A stretch of DNA of 6,159 bases, from contig DISP01000214.1 of assembly GCA_002421995.1 (NCBI GenBank), forward strand, positions 9,387 through 15,545. The letters run 5' to 3'. A program made the translations under genes and the position numbers. The notes below the pieces were generated by a model. That model ran no database searches. It worked only from the letters and a program-made list of their open reading frames with translations, and was not told where the DNA came from. Below are positions 1 through 6,144 of this stretch, piece after piece. The first letter of the stretch is position 1. Each line of letters begins with the position of its first letter. This stretch comes from Bacteroidales bacterium UBA6207. GTDB lineage: Bacteria; Bacteroidota; Bacteroidia; Bacteroidales; F082.

Positions 1-1497
1 ACCAATGCCGGTTTCGGTTTTTACGTTGACAATGCCTTTTTGAAAAACGATAAACTCATCATCCGCGGGAAATCTGTTTTTGAAAAACGCGAGGGCGGCA
101 CCATGACAGACGATTACTATCGGAATCCACTGACCGATGGAACCGAAAACATTACCACTGACCGCTATGAAGCTTCGGTGAGTTATGACAAACGCATCAA
201 AGACAGGTCGGGAATCAATTTCAATTTTGCGTATGTGAAACACGACCGTAATGCCACAAACGATTCATACCTTGGAGATTATATGGCAACACATGGCGAC
301 AGCGTGCCTGATTTGCGCAATATGCGTCCTTATCTCGCTGATGAAAACTCGTTTACGGCCACCCTGTCTTACAATACAAAAGTCGGGCAACACAGTTTGA
401 TTGCCGGTGCACAAAGTTTTTATGACAAACTTGAAGAATCGGGGATGTATGTCGTGGTTGATGAAAACAGCTCCTTTTTAGGCCAATCCTATCGTTCGGT
501 AGGCATCAAATCAGCGCGAGAGTTTGGGCTTTTCATTCAGGATGAGTGGGCCATAAGCAATAAACTAATGTTGGTGCCCGGCGTGAGGCTCGATTTTCAT
601 AAGTCAGGCGAAGAATATACGGCTGATCAACAAGTTTTCGTTTCAAACAGCTTCCCAAAGACCGATTTCTCTGAAACTGCTGTCAACCCGCGCGTGGCAG
701 TAAAATACGAACTGACTGAAAAAATCACCCTTCGCGCCAATGCCGGAACAGGCTTCAGAGCTCCTTACGGCTTCTCCGAAGACCTGCATCTGTGCAGTGG
801 ATCGCCCAGGGTTTGGAAATCATCCGACCTGGAAGCAGAAACATCGCTTAGCTACAATTTCTCTGCCGATTACTATGGCAAAAAAATAAGAATAAGCACC
901 AATCTTTTCAGAACCGATCTCAAAAACAAAATCGGATTCACCGATGCCGATGCCAATGTCTCTGCACTTGGATACGATTACCAATGGAAAAATATTGATG
1001 ACGCCTTTGTGCAGGGTATTGAACTTTCAGTGACAGCAAATCTCGCCGAAAAGCTGGATATGGTAATTGACTTCACGGCTAATCAAGGCAAATACAAACA
1101 TATACGTGAGGATTGGGCAGGCACAAGCTGGGAAGAAGAGAGCAAGTTTATTTCCCGTTTCCCGATAACAACAGGTAATATTAAGTTTGAATACAGCCCG
1201 GGCACCTGGTCTTTCGCTGCAACCGGCAATCTTCAGGGATCAATGTATATTGATTACTATAACAGCGAAATTGATCAGATTCAGGGCGATCAAAGCAAAA
1301 TCAAACACACTGACCCTTTTATGCTGTTTAATGCACGCGCCTCAAAACGGATTGGTATCTTCAAACTGTATGCCGGTGTGAACAATATTTTCAACTACGT
1401 GCAAGACGAGCGCCATTTGGATGATGCAGCGTTTATGTATGCTCCGGTGTATGGAACGATGGTTTATGCAGGTGTTAATATTGATATAAAACACTAA
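1..1497 (+). CDS. TonB-dependent outer-membrane receptor, C-terminal beta-barrel part (5' end outside window)
   Basis: The frame is open from base 1 to the TAA at 1495-1497 and gives 498 residues with no start, signal peptide or plug domain, so this is the C-terminal part of a longer gene. The protein alternates short beta-strands with polar loops, as in the TonB-dependent receptor barrel family. Landmarks are FGLFIQDEWAIS followed by LVPGVRLDFH (about residues 174-200), NPRVAVKYELTEKITLRANAGTG with FRAPYGFSEDLHL (about 226-264), and a C-terminal YAGVNNIFNY segment (about 457-466) followed by a last strand ending VNIDIKH. The family imports scarce substrates such as iron-siderophores, haem, cobalamin or glycans across the outer membrane using TonB energy. 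The RAP-F-EDLH block recalls BtuB/FepA-like receptors, but the ligand cannot be fixed here. The final residue is His, not the usual aromatic. TTG at 40-42 is an internal Leu codon, not the start. Family certain, substrate unknown. Confidence 0.93.
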   Translation, partial: TNAGFGFYVDNAFLKNDKLIIRGKSVFEKREGGTMTDDYYRNPLTDGTENITTDRYEASVSYDKRIKDRSGINFNFAYVKHDRNATNDSYLGDYMATHGDSVPDLRNMRPYLADENSFTATLSYNTKVGQHSLIAGAQSFYDKLEESGMYVVVDENSSFLGQSYRSVGIKSAREFGLFIQDEWAISNKLMLVPGVRLDFHKSGEEYTADQQVFVSNSFPKTDFSETAVNPRVAVKYELTEKITLRANAGTGFRAPYGFSEDLHLCSGSPRVWKSSDLEAETSLSYNFSADYYGKKIRISTNLFRTDLKNKIGFTDADANVSALGYDYQWKNIDDAFVQGIELSVTANLAEKLDMVIDFTANQGKYKHIREDWAGTSWEEESKFISRFPITTGNIKFEYSPGTWSFAATGNLQGSMYIDYYNSEIDQIQGDQSKIKHTDPFMLFNARASKRIGIFKLYAGVNNIFNYVQDERHLDDAAFMYAPVYGTMVYAGVNIDIKH

Positions 1498-1572
1498 TTT
1501 TCAATAAAATATTGTTCTCTTGAATGTGTTAACTCAGATTATTGGTTGGTTTAATATTTTCAATTTGGTTAT

Positions 1573-1600
1573 CAAAAAAGCCGGTTTCCCGGCTTTTTTG
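1573..1600. terminator. Bidirectional intrinsic terminator between convergent genes
   Basis: A perfect 12-bp stem (1573-1584 with 1589-1600) encloses a TTTC loop. The core GCCGG/CCGGC is flanked by six A on the left and six T on the right, so the transcript ends in a U-tract read from either strand. It lies 75 bases after the receptor stop and 42 bases past the stop of the minus-strand reductase, so it can serve both. The rest of the gap (1498-1642) is AT-rich and shows nothing else. Confidence 0.9.
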
Positions 1601-1642
1601 TTTTACCAATTCTTGTATGTTATTGCTTAGTTTACATTTATT

Positions 1643-2476
1643 TTAACCCATGATATTGTAGCCGCCATCCACATGACGAATTTCGCCTGTGATGCGCGTT
1701 CCGGGTCTGAATAAATGAACAACTTCTCTTGCTAAATCCAAAGGAGCAGCATTCCCTAACGGACTCACTTCATCGGAAATCTGCAGGTCGTTTTCATGCA
1801 GCGTGGCGTTTCCTGCCTTGCTGCCCATATAAGGCGAAAACCTGACGGCATTTACTCTAACGCCTTGTTTTCGGCCAAGTTCATCAGCCAGTTCCACAGT
1901 AATACGTTCGAGTGCCGCCTTTGCAATACTGATATTTCTGTAAGGATGAAAAGTCACTTTGGCGGCTGCAATATAGCTAATTGAGCAGATAGACGCTCCC
2001 TCGGCCAATACATTGTGTTTCACCAGAAAATGGGAAAGACGCACGAGTGAAAATGCGCTAATCTCCATTGTATCAGCAAACTCGTCCTTGGTTACTTCAA
2101 GCAAAGGTTTCACCTCTTTTTGGCGAATGGTCTTATCCATCGCAATGGCATGAAGAAAACCGTTGAGCTTAATCCCTTGTTCCGAAAGACCCAGTGCAAA
2201 AGCCTCCATGCTCTCATCAAGCGAAACATCGAGTATGGCAGTTGGCGTATGACCCAGCTCTTGCTGCACTGCCAACTGAAAATCACTGTAGCTGCGCTGC
2301 AAAAAAACCTGGGCTTTTTCTGAAAGTCCCTTGTGAAAGCTACTCAGGCCAAGGCCGGTACAAATCACTTTTCCTCCATTTGCGATAATTTCTTTAGCCA
2401 CATACATGGCCAATGAATTGGCATCAGCGATGCCGGTGATGAGAAATATCTCACCATTGAAAATTTGTGTATTCAT
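1643..2476 (-). CDS. FabI-type enoyl-ACP reductase-like short-chain dehydrogenase
   Basis: The 277-residue protein fits the FabI branch of the SDR family, which reduces trans-2-enoyl-ACP with NAD(P)H in the last step of fatty-acid elongation. The N-terminal nucleotide-binding strand and loop read FLITGIADANSLAMYVAKEI (residues 11-30), matching the FabI G-x-A-x3-S-x-A pattern. Asp83-Val84 fits the adenine-contacting position. Tyr168, Tyr179 and Lys186 match the FabI Tyr-Tyr-Lys active site, with the Y-x6-K spacing kept. GVRVNAV (205-211) and the C-terminal GEIRHVDGGYNIMG are also FabI-like. The ATG at 2476 is preferred because the only upstream start in frame (2530) lies inside the preceding gene and would add 18 residues before the first strand. 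It follows the FabH-type gene by 13 bases on the same strand, so the two are very likely co-transcribed. Whether it is the housekeeping enzyme or a specialised paralogue, or reduces another substrate, cannot be decided. NADH or NADPH preference is not evident. Confidence 0.85.
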   Translation of the reverse strand: MNTQIFNGEIFLITGIADANSLAMYVAKEIIANGGKVICTGLGLSSFHKGLSEKAQVFLQRSYSDFQLAVQQELGHTPTAILDVSLDESMEAFALGLSEQGIKLNGFLHAIAMDKTIRQKEVKPLLEVTKDEFADTMEISAFSLVRLSHFLVKHNVLAEGASICSISYIAAAKVTFHPYRNISIAKAALERITVELADELGRKQGVRVNAVRFSPYMGSKAGNATLHENDLQISDEVSPLGNAAPLDLAREVVHLFRPGTRITGEIRHVDGGYNIMG

Positions 2477-2489
2477 AACAATTGTTTTT

Positions 2490-3482
2490 TTACCATTTAT
2501 AAAGCGCTGTTCCCCAGGTCCAGCCGGCACCTACAGCTGCAAAAAGCAGAAGATCGCCTCCAGAAAAAGTTCCTGCGCGGTGCACCTCATCCAACAGTAT
2601 TGGGATCGTTCCTCCCGAAGTGTTGGCATATTTATCCATATTGGTTTTAACCTTTTCAAAAGGCATCCCAACACGCCTTGCAATATCCTGCAAAATCCTG
2701 ATACTTGGCTGATGCGGAATCAGATAATCAACCTGATCAACAGTTAATGAATTCTTGCTGAGGATTTCTTCAATACACTCCGGCACCACCTGAATTGCCG
2801 TATCATACACGGCCTTTCCATCCATTCGGAACGTATGTAGTTTATTGGCAACAGTTTCAGCGCTGGCAGGCATCTCTGAGCCTCCTGCAGGAATACTGAA
2901 CCCTTCCTTACCTTTGCCGTCGGAATGAAGCACGAAGTCAACAAAGCCTTTGTCTTCATCGGTGGCCGAAAGCACCAATGCTCCGGCTCCATCGCCAAAA
3001 AAGACCGCATCGCGACGTTCCCAATCCGTAATATTGGAGAACGTGTCTGCTCCTATGACAAGCACGTTTTGATACATTCCACTGCGGATATACTGAACAC
3101 CAACGGAAATGGTGAAAAGCGCTCCCGAACAAACCGCTGCCACATCAAAAGCAACTGTTTTACGCGCCTGCAGCTTCTCCTGGACAAAACAGGCACAGGA
3201 TGGTGCTGGCCTGTCAGGTGTGGCAGTGGCCACAAGTATCAAATCAATGTCATCTGTAGTCAAACCGGCATTCTCAATGGCTCTCCGCCCGGCTTCGGCT
3301 GCTAAATCGCTGGTTGTCTGGCCATTTGCGACTATCCTCCTTTCTTTGATCCCCAACTTACTGAAGATCCATTCATCCGATGATCCAATTTTTTCAAAAT
3401 GCGCATTCGGTACAACAGTCTCAGGGAGGTATGAGCCTGTTCCGCGAATGTACACATTGGGTGCAACAAAATTTCTTTTCAT
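2490..3482 (-). CDS. fabH: Beta-ketoacyl-ACP synthase III (FabH-type, KAS III)
   Basis: The protein has 330 residues, close to the family's usual 310-335. KAS III condenses an acyl-CoA with malonyl-ACP to start fatty-acid or related chains in the cytoplasm. All three catalytic residues are visible: Cys118 in AFDVAAVCSGALF, His257 in YLIPHQPSIRI, and Asn287 in MDKYANTSGGTIPILLDE. FFGDGAGALVL (161-171) and the C-terminal GAGWTWGTALYKW are further family marks. The N-terminus starts straight into YIRGTGSYLPETVVPN, so the ATG at 3482 is a natural start and no earlier one is needed. By alignment by eye, the position of E. coli FabH Phe87, which limits acyl length, is Ala93 here (RPAPSCAC). That suggests a wider pocket, as an inference. 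The gene heads a two-gene unit with the FabI-type reductase 13 bases downstream. It is not next to plsX or rpmF, the common fabH neighbours, so it may be a paralogue for a special acyl product; the symbol marks the family, not proven orthology. Confidence 0.92.
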   Translation of the reverse strand: MKRNFVAPNVYIRGTGSYLPETVVPNAHFEKIGSSDEWIFSKLGIKERRIVANGQTTSDLAAEAGRRAIENAGLTTDDIDLILVATATPDRPAPSCACFVQEKLQARKTVAFDVAAVCSGALFTISVGVQYIRSGMYQNVLVIGADTFSNITDWERRDAVFFGDGAGALVLSATDEDKGFVDFVLHSDGKGKEGFSIPAGGSEMPASAETVANKLHTFRMDGKAVYDTAIQVVPECIEEILSKNSLTVDQVDYLIPHQPSIRILQDIARRVGMPFEKVKTNMDKYANTSGGTIPILLDEVHRAGTFSGGDLLLFAAVGAGWTWGTALYKW

Positions 3483-3551
3483 ATATGTTGTATGTGTTGT
3501 ATTTCGTAGCTTTCTGCTTTCTAATCCGATCGCGTTTAAGCTAAACGGGGG

Positions 3552-3559
3552 TAAAAGTA
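3552..3559 (-). promoter_or_regulatory. Candidate -7 box for the KAS III / reductase unit
   Basis: Read on the minus strand this is TACTTTTA followed by CCCCC, one mismatch from the Bacteroidota TAnnTTTG box. It sits 70 bases upstream of the KAS III ATG. No convincing TTG-type -33 element is found at the expected distance, so this is only a plausible placement. Confidence 0.3.
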
Positions 3560-3594
3560 AGTGAAGATGTATCGCATCTTTGTTATTTTTTCAC

Positions 3595-3608
3595 AATGAA
3601 ATTTCATT
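3595..3608. repeat. 14-bp perfect palindrome, possible operator
   Basis: AATGAAATTTCATT is identical to its own reverse complement, and the symmetry stops at both outer bases. It lies about 36 bases upstream of the candidate -7 box of the KAS III unit, a position where a dimeric regulator could bind. There is no second copy in the window and no regulator gene nearby, so function is a guess. Confidence 0.35.
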
Positions 3609-3924
3609 ACAAGCTTATGATTACCGGGATCTGAGCTAAAACAAACACATTGAAAAAAAACAGAAAGGGCACAAAATCATATGCAGGCATAACAAACTAA
3701 TAATCTGTAAGATAATATATTAAACGACGATTAATTGATATTACATATCCGCTGTTTCTGTGAAGGGCCGGCTTTTTTGCAGCTGATTATTGCCTCCTAT
3801 TTCATGATTCATTCACATACTGAAAAGAAAAGCCAGTTTATCGCAAACCATTGCGGAAAGGTTTTTGATGCAAGCTTTTTGTGGATCATTGTCACCGCGA
3901 CACGATAAATAAGGGCTAAATGTC

Positions 3925-3932
3925 TATTTTTG
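3925..3932 (+). promoter_or_regulatory. Candidate -7 promoter box of the glycosyltransferase gene
   Basis: TATTTTTG is an exact match to the Bacteroidota TAnnTTTG box and is followed by C and a run of eight A. Transcription would begin a few bases later, in the A-tract, leaving a short leader before the ATG at 3947. The -33 TTG element expected 19-21 bases upstream is not seen (the stretch there is rich in C, G and A), so the match is partial. Confidence 0.45.
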
Positions 3933-3946
3933 CAAAAAAAATAAGG

Positions 3947-5218
3947 ATGAAGAAGATAGTTTGTTTTGGGCCGGGGCCTCAGTTCAAAGGGGGTATCGCC
4001 AATTACACAACCTCACTGGCAAAGGCATTTGACAAAATGGAAGACACTGAGGTTCATATCGTATCCTGGACACAACAATATCCTGCTATTATTCCAAGGG
4101 ATTTCATTGACCGTAAGAGTAGAAAAGACCAGCTCGAAGGCACTGGGATCAAGGTTCACTATGTAACAAACTACAACAATCCGCTCAGCTGGCACAAAAC
4201 GGCAAAGCTGATCAGGGAGATCAAACCAGAGATGGTGATCATTCAATGGGCTATTGCAGTGCAGGGATTGCCCTTGGGAACAATTGCAAGACTATTAAAA
4301 AAAGACAAAAATATCAAGGTAGTCTTCGACCTGCATTTCGTAATTCAAAAAGAAGGGAGCGCGGTTGACAACCATTTTACCCGTTACGGAATTGGCCAGG
4401 CAAACGGATATGTGGTACATGCCGGTCAAACGGCCGATCAGCTCAGGCAGCTTTTTCCGAGCCGGAACTTTGCTGTTGTTAATGACGGTGAAAGTCAGGC
4501 AGCAAAAGCCTTTAAGGTTGTTCGCCTGTATCACCCTGTGTATGACATGTTTAAACCCGATCCGGATTTTGACCGTGATTACTGGAAAAAAGAGATGAAC
4601 CTGCAAAAGAATGTTTTCCTTTTCTTTGGGTTTATCCGGCGCTACAAAGGACTTCATCAGGCCATCGAAGCTTTTGCCCGACTTAGAAATGAACGCGAAG
4701 ATGTGAGTTTGCTTATAGTGGGTGAGTCGTTTTGGAATACGCTCGACAGCAATAAGTTGAGTACCAAAGTTAAATCGGTGCTTTTTAAAGCTGCAAAAAA
4801 CCTTTTTCTTAAAAAACAGGACGACGAAAAAGATTACCACCCTTTGGATTTGATTAAAGCCTATGGACTGCAAAACGCAAGCTATGTTGTTAACGAATTT
4901 GTGCCAAATGAAGACGTTCACCGCTATTTTCAGGTGAGTGACAATCTGCTCCTGTTTTACCTGACGGCTACTCCTTCCGGCGTTGAATCCATAGGATATA
5001 ACTTTCAAATACCGATGCTTGCAACAAAGGTTGGGCATTTTCCCGAAACAATCAAAGACGGCTACAACGGATACCTTGCTAATGACCGCGATATAGCTTC
5101 GATGGTAGAATCAATGAAAAATGCTTTGAATCAGCCTATAAATCGTGAAAATGTGGCGCGTACATCGGAAAATATGAGTTGGGAAAATTATGCCACTTCC
5201 ATCTTAAGATACCTGTAG
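3947..5218 (+). CDS. GT4-like glycosyltransferase (GT-B fold)
   Basis: The 423-residue protein has the two-domain layout of GT4-type retaining glycosyltransferases, which move a sugar from a nucleotide-sugar donor to a glycan, lipid or protein acceptor at the cytoplasmic face. The first Rossmann domain opens with MKKIVCFGPGPQFKGGIANY (residues 1-20), including the Gly-Gly-Ile loop. The second begins at VFLFFGFIRRYKGLHQAIEA (about 223-242), then SLLIVGES (254-261), NEFVPNEDVHRYF, and VGHFPETIKDGYNGYL (362-377). The usual E-x7-E donor motif is not evident; in its place stands TATPSGVESIGYNF (about 340-353). About 40 extra lysine-rich residues (262-301) follow LLIVGES. No signal peptide or membrane helix is seen. 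The ATG at 3947 is preferred because the protein starts directly at the first strand and a promoter-like box lies just upstream. An ATG at 3920, preceded by AAGGG, would add nine residues. No other glycan genes adjoin it, so donor and acceptor are unknown. Confidence 0.88.
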   Translation: MKKIVCFGPGPQFKGGIANYTTSLAKAFDKMEDTEVHIVSWTQQYPAIIPRDFIDRKSRKDQLEGTGIKVHYVTNYNNPLSWHKTAKLIREIKPEMVIIQWAIAVQGLPLGTIARLLKKDKNIKVVFDLHFVIQKEGSAVDNHFTRYGIGQANGYVVHAGQTADQLRQLFPSRNFAVVNDGESQAAKAFKVVRLYHPVYDMFKPDPDFDRDYWKKEMNLQKNVFLFFGFIRRYKGLHQAIEAFARLRNEREDVSLLIVGESFWNTLDSNKLSTKVKSVLFKAAKNLFLKKQDDEKDYHPLDLIKAYGLQNASYVVNEFVPNEDVHRYFQVSDNLLLFYLTATPSGVESIGYNFQIPMLATKVGHFPETIKDGYNGYLANDRDIASMVESMKNALNQPINRENVARTSENMSWENYATSILRYL

Positions 5219-5230
5219 GAGAATAATTGG

Positions 5231-5264
5231 ATAAAAAAAGCTGCTTTGAGGCAGCTTTTTTTAT
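5231..5264. terminator. Bidirectional intrinsic terminator between convergent genes
   Basis: A perfect 14-bp stem (5231-5244 with 5251-5264) carries the core GCTGC/GCAGC, a six-base loop TTTGAG, seven A on the left arm and seven T on the right. It lies 12 bases after the glycosyltransferase stop and 12 bases beyond the stop of the minus-strand acidic protein, so it can end both transcripts. Confidence 0.92.
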
Positions 5265-5276
5265 GTCATTAGATTT

Positions 5277-5654
5277 TTAATAATCATCATCGTCGCCGTA
5301 GCTGTCATAATCATCAAAGTCATCATCTTCGTCGAGCCCCAAATCATCATCGTCCCATGAGAGGTCTTCCTCATCTTCGAGCAATGACTCGTCGAAATCA
5401 TCAAGCACACCTGTGTCGTCGAGATAAGAATCAAACATATCATCGTCAAACTCTTCTTCGGTTTCAGGTGTGGCTGCCGTGAAACGTGGGTCAAGCGAAC
5501 GCAACTCCTTCATCACATCGGGCGAAACATAGAATTCATCAATGTTGTTAAAGCAGAAGTCAATGTATTTGGGGTCTTTCTCAAATACTTCCTTGATTGT
5601 TTTTCCTTCATATTTCCCGAAAGTAAATTCGGAGTCAATGTCATAAAACTTCAT
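5277..5654 (-). CDS. Small protein with ExoX-C-like N-terminus and strongly acidic tail
   Basis: The 125-residue protein has two parts. Residues 10-43 read as a short globular module, FTFGKYEGKTIKEVFEKDP followed by KYIDFCFNNIDEFYV. This matches the FGKYKGKT...DPxY(I/L)xW-type motif found at the C-terminus of exonuclease X-like proteins and in many stand-alone Bacteroidota proteins of unknown function. The final Trp of that motif is Phe here. From residue 64 to the end, 35 of 62 residues are Asp or Glu, with no Lys or Arg and scattered Tyr, Phe and Trp, so the tail should be disordered and highly negative. There is no nuclease catalytic domain, signal peptide or membrane helix. It has its own promoter-like element, and its stop lies 12 bases from a terminator, so it is probably monocistronic. 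A role in nucleic-acid or protein binding is possible, but the function is unknown. The ATG at 5654 is the natural start. Confidence 0.82.
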   Translation of the reverse strand: MKFYDIDSEFTFGKYEGKTIKEVFEKDPKYIDFCFNNIDEFYVSPDVMKELRSLDPRFTAATPETEEEFDDDMFDSYLDDTGVLDDFDESLLEDEEDLSWDDDDLGLDEDDDFDDYDSYGDDDDY

Positions 5655-5699
5655 AGATTCAATAATTAATTTTTTGTTTTATCTAATCAATTTGTTTGC

Positions 5700-5731
5700 C
5701 AAAAATAAATGCAGACTTTCAAAAATGCAAG
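5700..5731 (-). promoter_or_regulatory. Candidate Bacteroidota promoter of the acidic-tail protein
   Basis: On the minus strand, TTG (5730-5728) is followed after 20 bases by TATTTTTG (5707-5700), matching the phylum's TTG / TAnnTTTG layout in both elements and spacing. Transcription would start near 5693, giving an AT-rich leader of about 40 bases without a Shine-Dalgarno sequence. Its place in the gap after the DMT gene suggests the two minus-strand genes are transcribed separately. Confidence 0.6.
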
Positions 5732-5752
5732 TTTTTCTTTGTTCGCCTAACG

Positions 5753-6121
5753 TTATTTCTTAAAGATAAAGTACACAGCGAGAATTAAAAAAAATATCCC
5801 AATGAGATGATTGAGTCTGAAAGTCTCGTTCCTAAACAAAAGCAACGAGAAAATCAGGAATACTGAAAGCGTTATAACCTCTTGAAGCACTTTCAGTTCC
5901 ATCAAAGAAAAAGGACCACCGTTTCCCTGATAACCAATCCTGTTTGCAGGCACTTGAAACATATATTCGAACAATGCAATAGACCAGCTAATAAGCACGA
6001 TCCAAAAAAGTGAAAGCGAATCAAAGCCCTTGATTTCCTTAAACTTAAGATGGCCATACCAGGCAAATGTCATAAAAGCATTCGAAAGAATGAGCAGTCC
6101 GATCGTTGTAACCGATTTCAC
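5753..6121 (-). CDS. DMT-superfamily small membrane protein (DUF486 / DMT_6)
   Basis: The 122-residue protein has four hydrophobic segments: about residues 5-24, 37-56, 77-97 and 103-121. The motifs ILSNAFMTFAWYGHLKFK, EYMFQVPANRIGY and LKVLQEVITLSVF are the hallmarks of the DUF486 family, assigned to the drug/metabolite transporter superfamily. It should sit in the inner membrane. With four helices it is less than half the size of ten-helix DMT carriers, so it may work as an oligomer, like small multidrug-resistance proteins; no substrate is established for the family. The start is uncertain. A TTG at 6139 gives 128 residues, but it lies inside a promoter-like CATCTTTG box followed by nine A. 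The GTG at 6121 gives a protein beginning MKSVTTIGLLILSN, which fits where family members usually start, so I prefer it. The gene ends 98 bases before the next minus-strand gene, with no clear terminator between. Confidence 0.87.
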   Translation of the reverse strand: MKSVTTIGLLILSNAFMTFAWYGHLKFKEIKGFDSLSLFWIVLISWSIALFEYMFQVPANRIGYQGNGGPFSLMELKVLQEVITLSVFLIFSLLLFRNETFRLNHLIGIFFLILAVYFIFKK

Positions 6122-6136
6122 GCGTATTTTTTTTTG

Positions 6137-6144
6137 CAAAGATG
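6137..6144 (-). promoter_or_regulatory. Candidate -7 promoter box of the DMT gene
   Basis: Read on the minus strand this is CATCTTTG followed by C and nine A, one mismatch from TAnnTTTG. The arrangement TTTGC, A-tract, TA, start codon closely resembles that in front of the glycosyltransferase. The -33 element would fall beyond the right edge of the window, so it cannot be checked. Confidence 0.4.

Larger units (their letters stand above)
3483..3946. other. Divergent intergenic region with no convincing gene
   Basis: This stretch separates the minus-strand KAS III unit from the plus-strand glycosyltransferase. It is AT-rich, contains only short open frames (the best is 34 codons from ATG at 3804) and shows no tRNA-like or riboswitch-like fold that I can recognise. 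It does hold a perfect palindrome at 3595-3608, an AT-only palindrome TAATATATTA at 3713-3722, and candidate promoters at either end. Its length leaves room for regulators or a small RNA, but nothing in the sequence proves either. Confidence 0.6.

Noticed and set aside
2477..2530. Upstream ATG (2530) for the FabI-type gene, overlapping the KAS III end
   Set aside because: It would add 18 residues before the usual N-terminal strand and overlap the upstream gene by 41 bases; the ATG at 2476 matches the family start.
3109..3564. 151-codon plus-strand frame overlapping the start of the KAS III gene
   Set aside because: Most of it is antisense to the catalytic region of KAS III, and it has no domain pattern.
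3564..3580. Hairpin AAGATG-tatcg-CATCTT followed by a T-rich run
   Set aside because: The six-bp stem has only two G-C pairs and there is no upstream plus-strand gene to terminate. It could be leader structure for the minus-strand unit, but the evidence is too weak.
3765..3778. GGGCCGGC followed by six T, resembling a terminator
   Set aside because: GCCGGC pairs only with itself and leaves no loop; no upstream arm pairs with it, and no gene ends nearby on the plus strand.
3804..3908. 34-codon open frame (MIHSHTEKKSQF...) just before the glycosyltransferase
   Set aside because: There is no ribosome-binding site, hydrophobic pattern or recognisable family, and a 34-codon frame is expected by chance. 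A leader peptide cannot be excluded but is unsupported.
4295..5038. 247-codon open frame antisense to the glycosyltransferase
   Set aside because: It lies wholly within a gene with clear domain motifs, has a Cys/Phe/Lys-rich composition typical of reverse-complement shadow, and shows no family motif.
5280..5465. Repeated ATC/GTC triplets looking like a tandem repeat array
   Set aside because: They are in frame as Asp/Glu codons of the acidic tail and have no regular unit longer than a codon, so this is coding low complexity, not a CRISPR or structural repeat.
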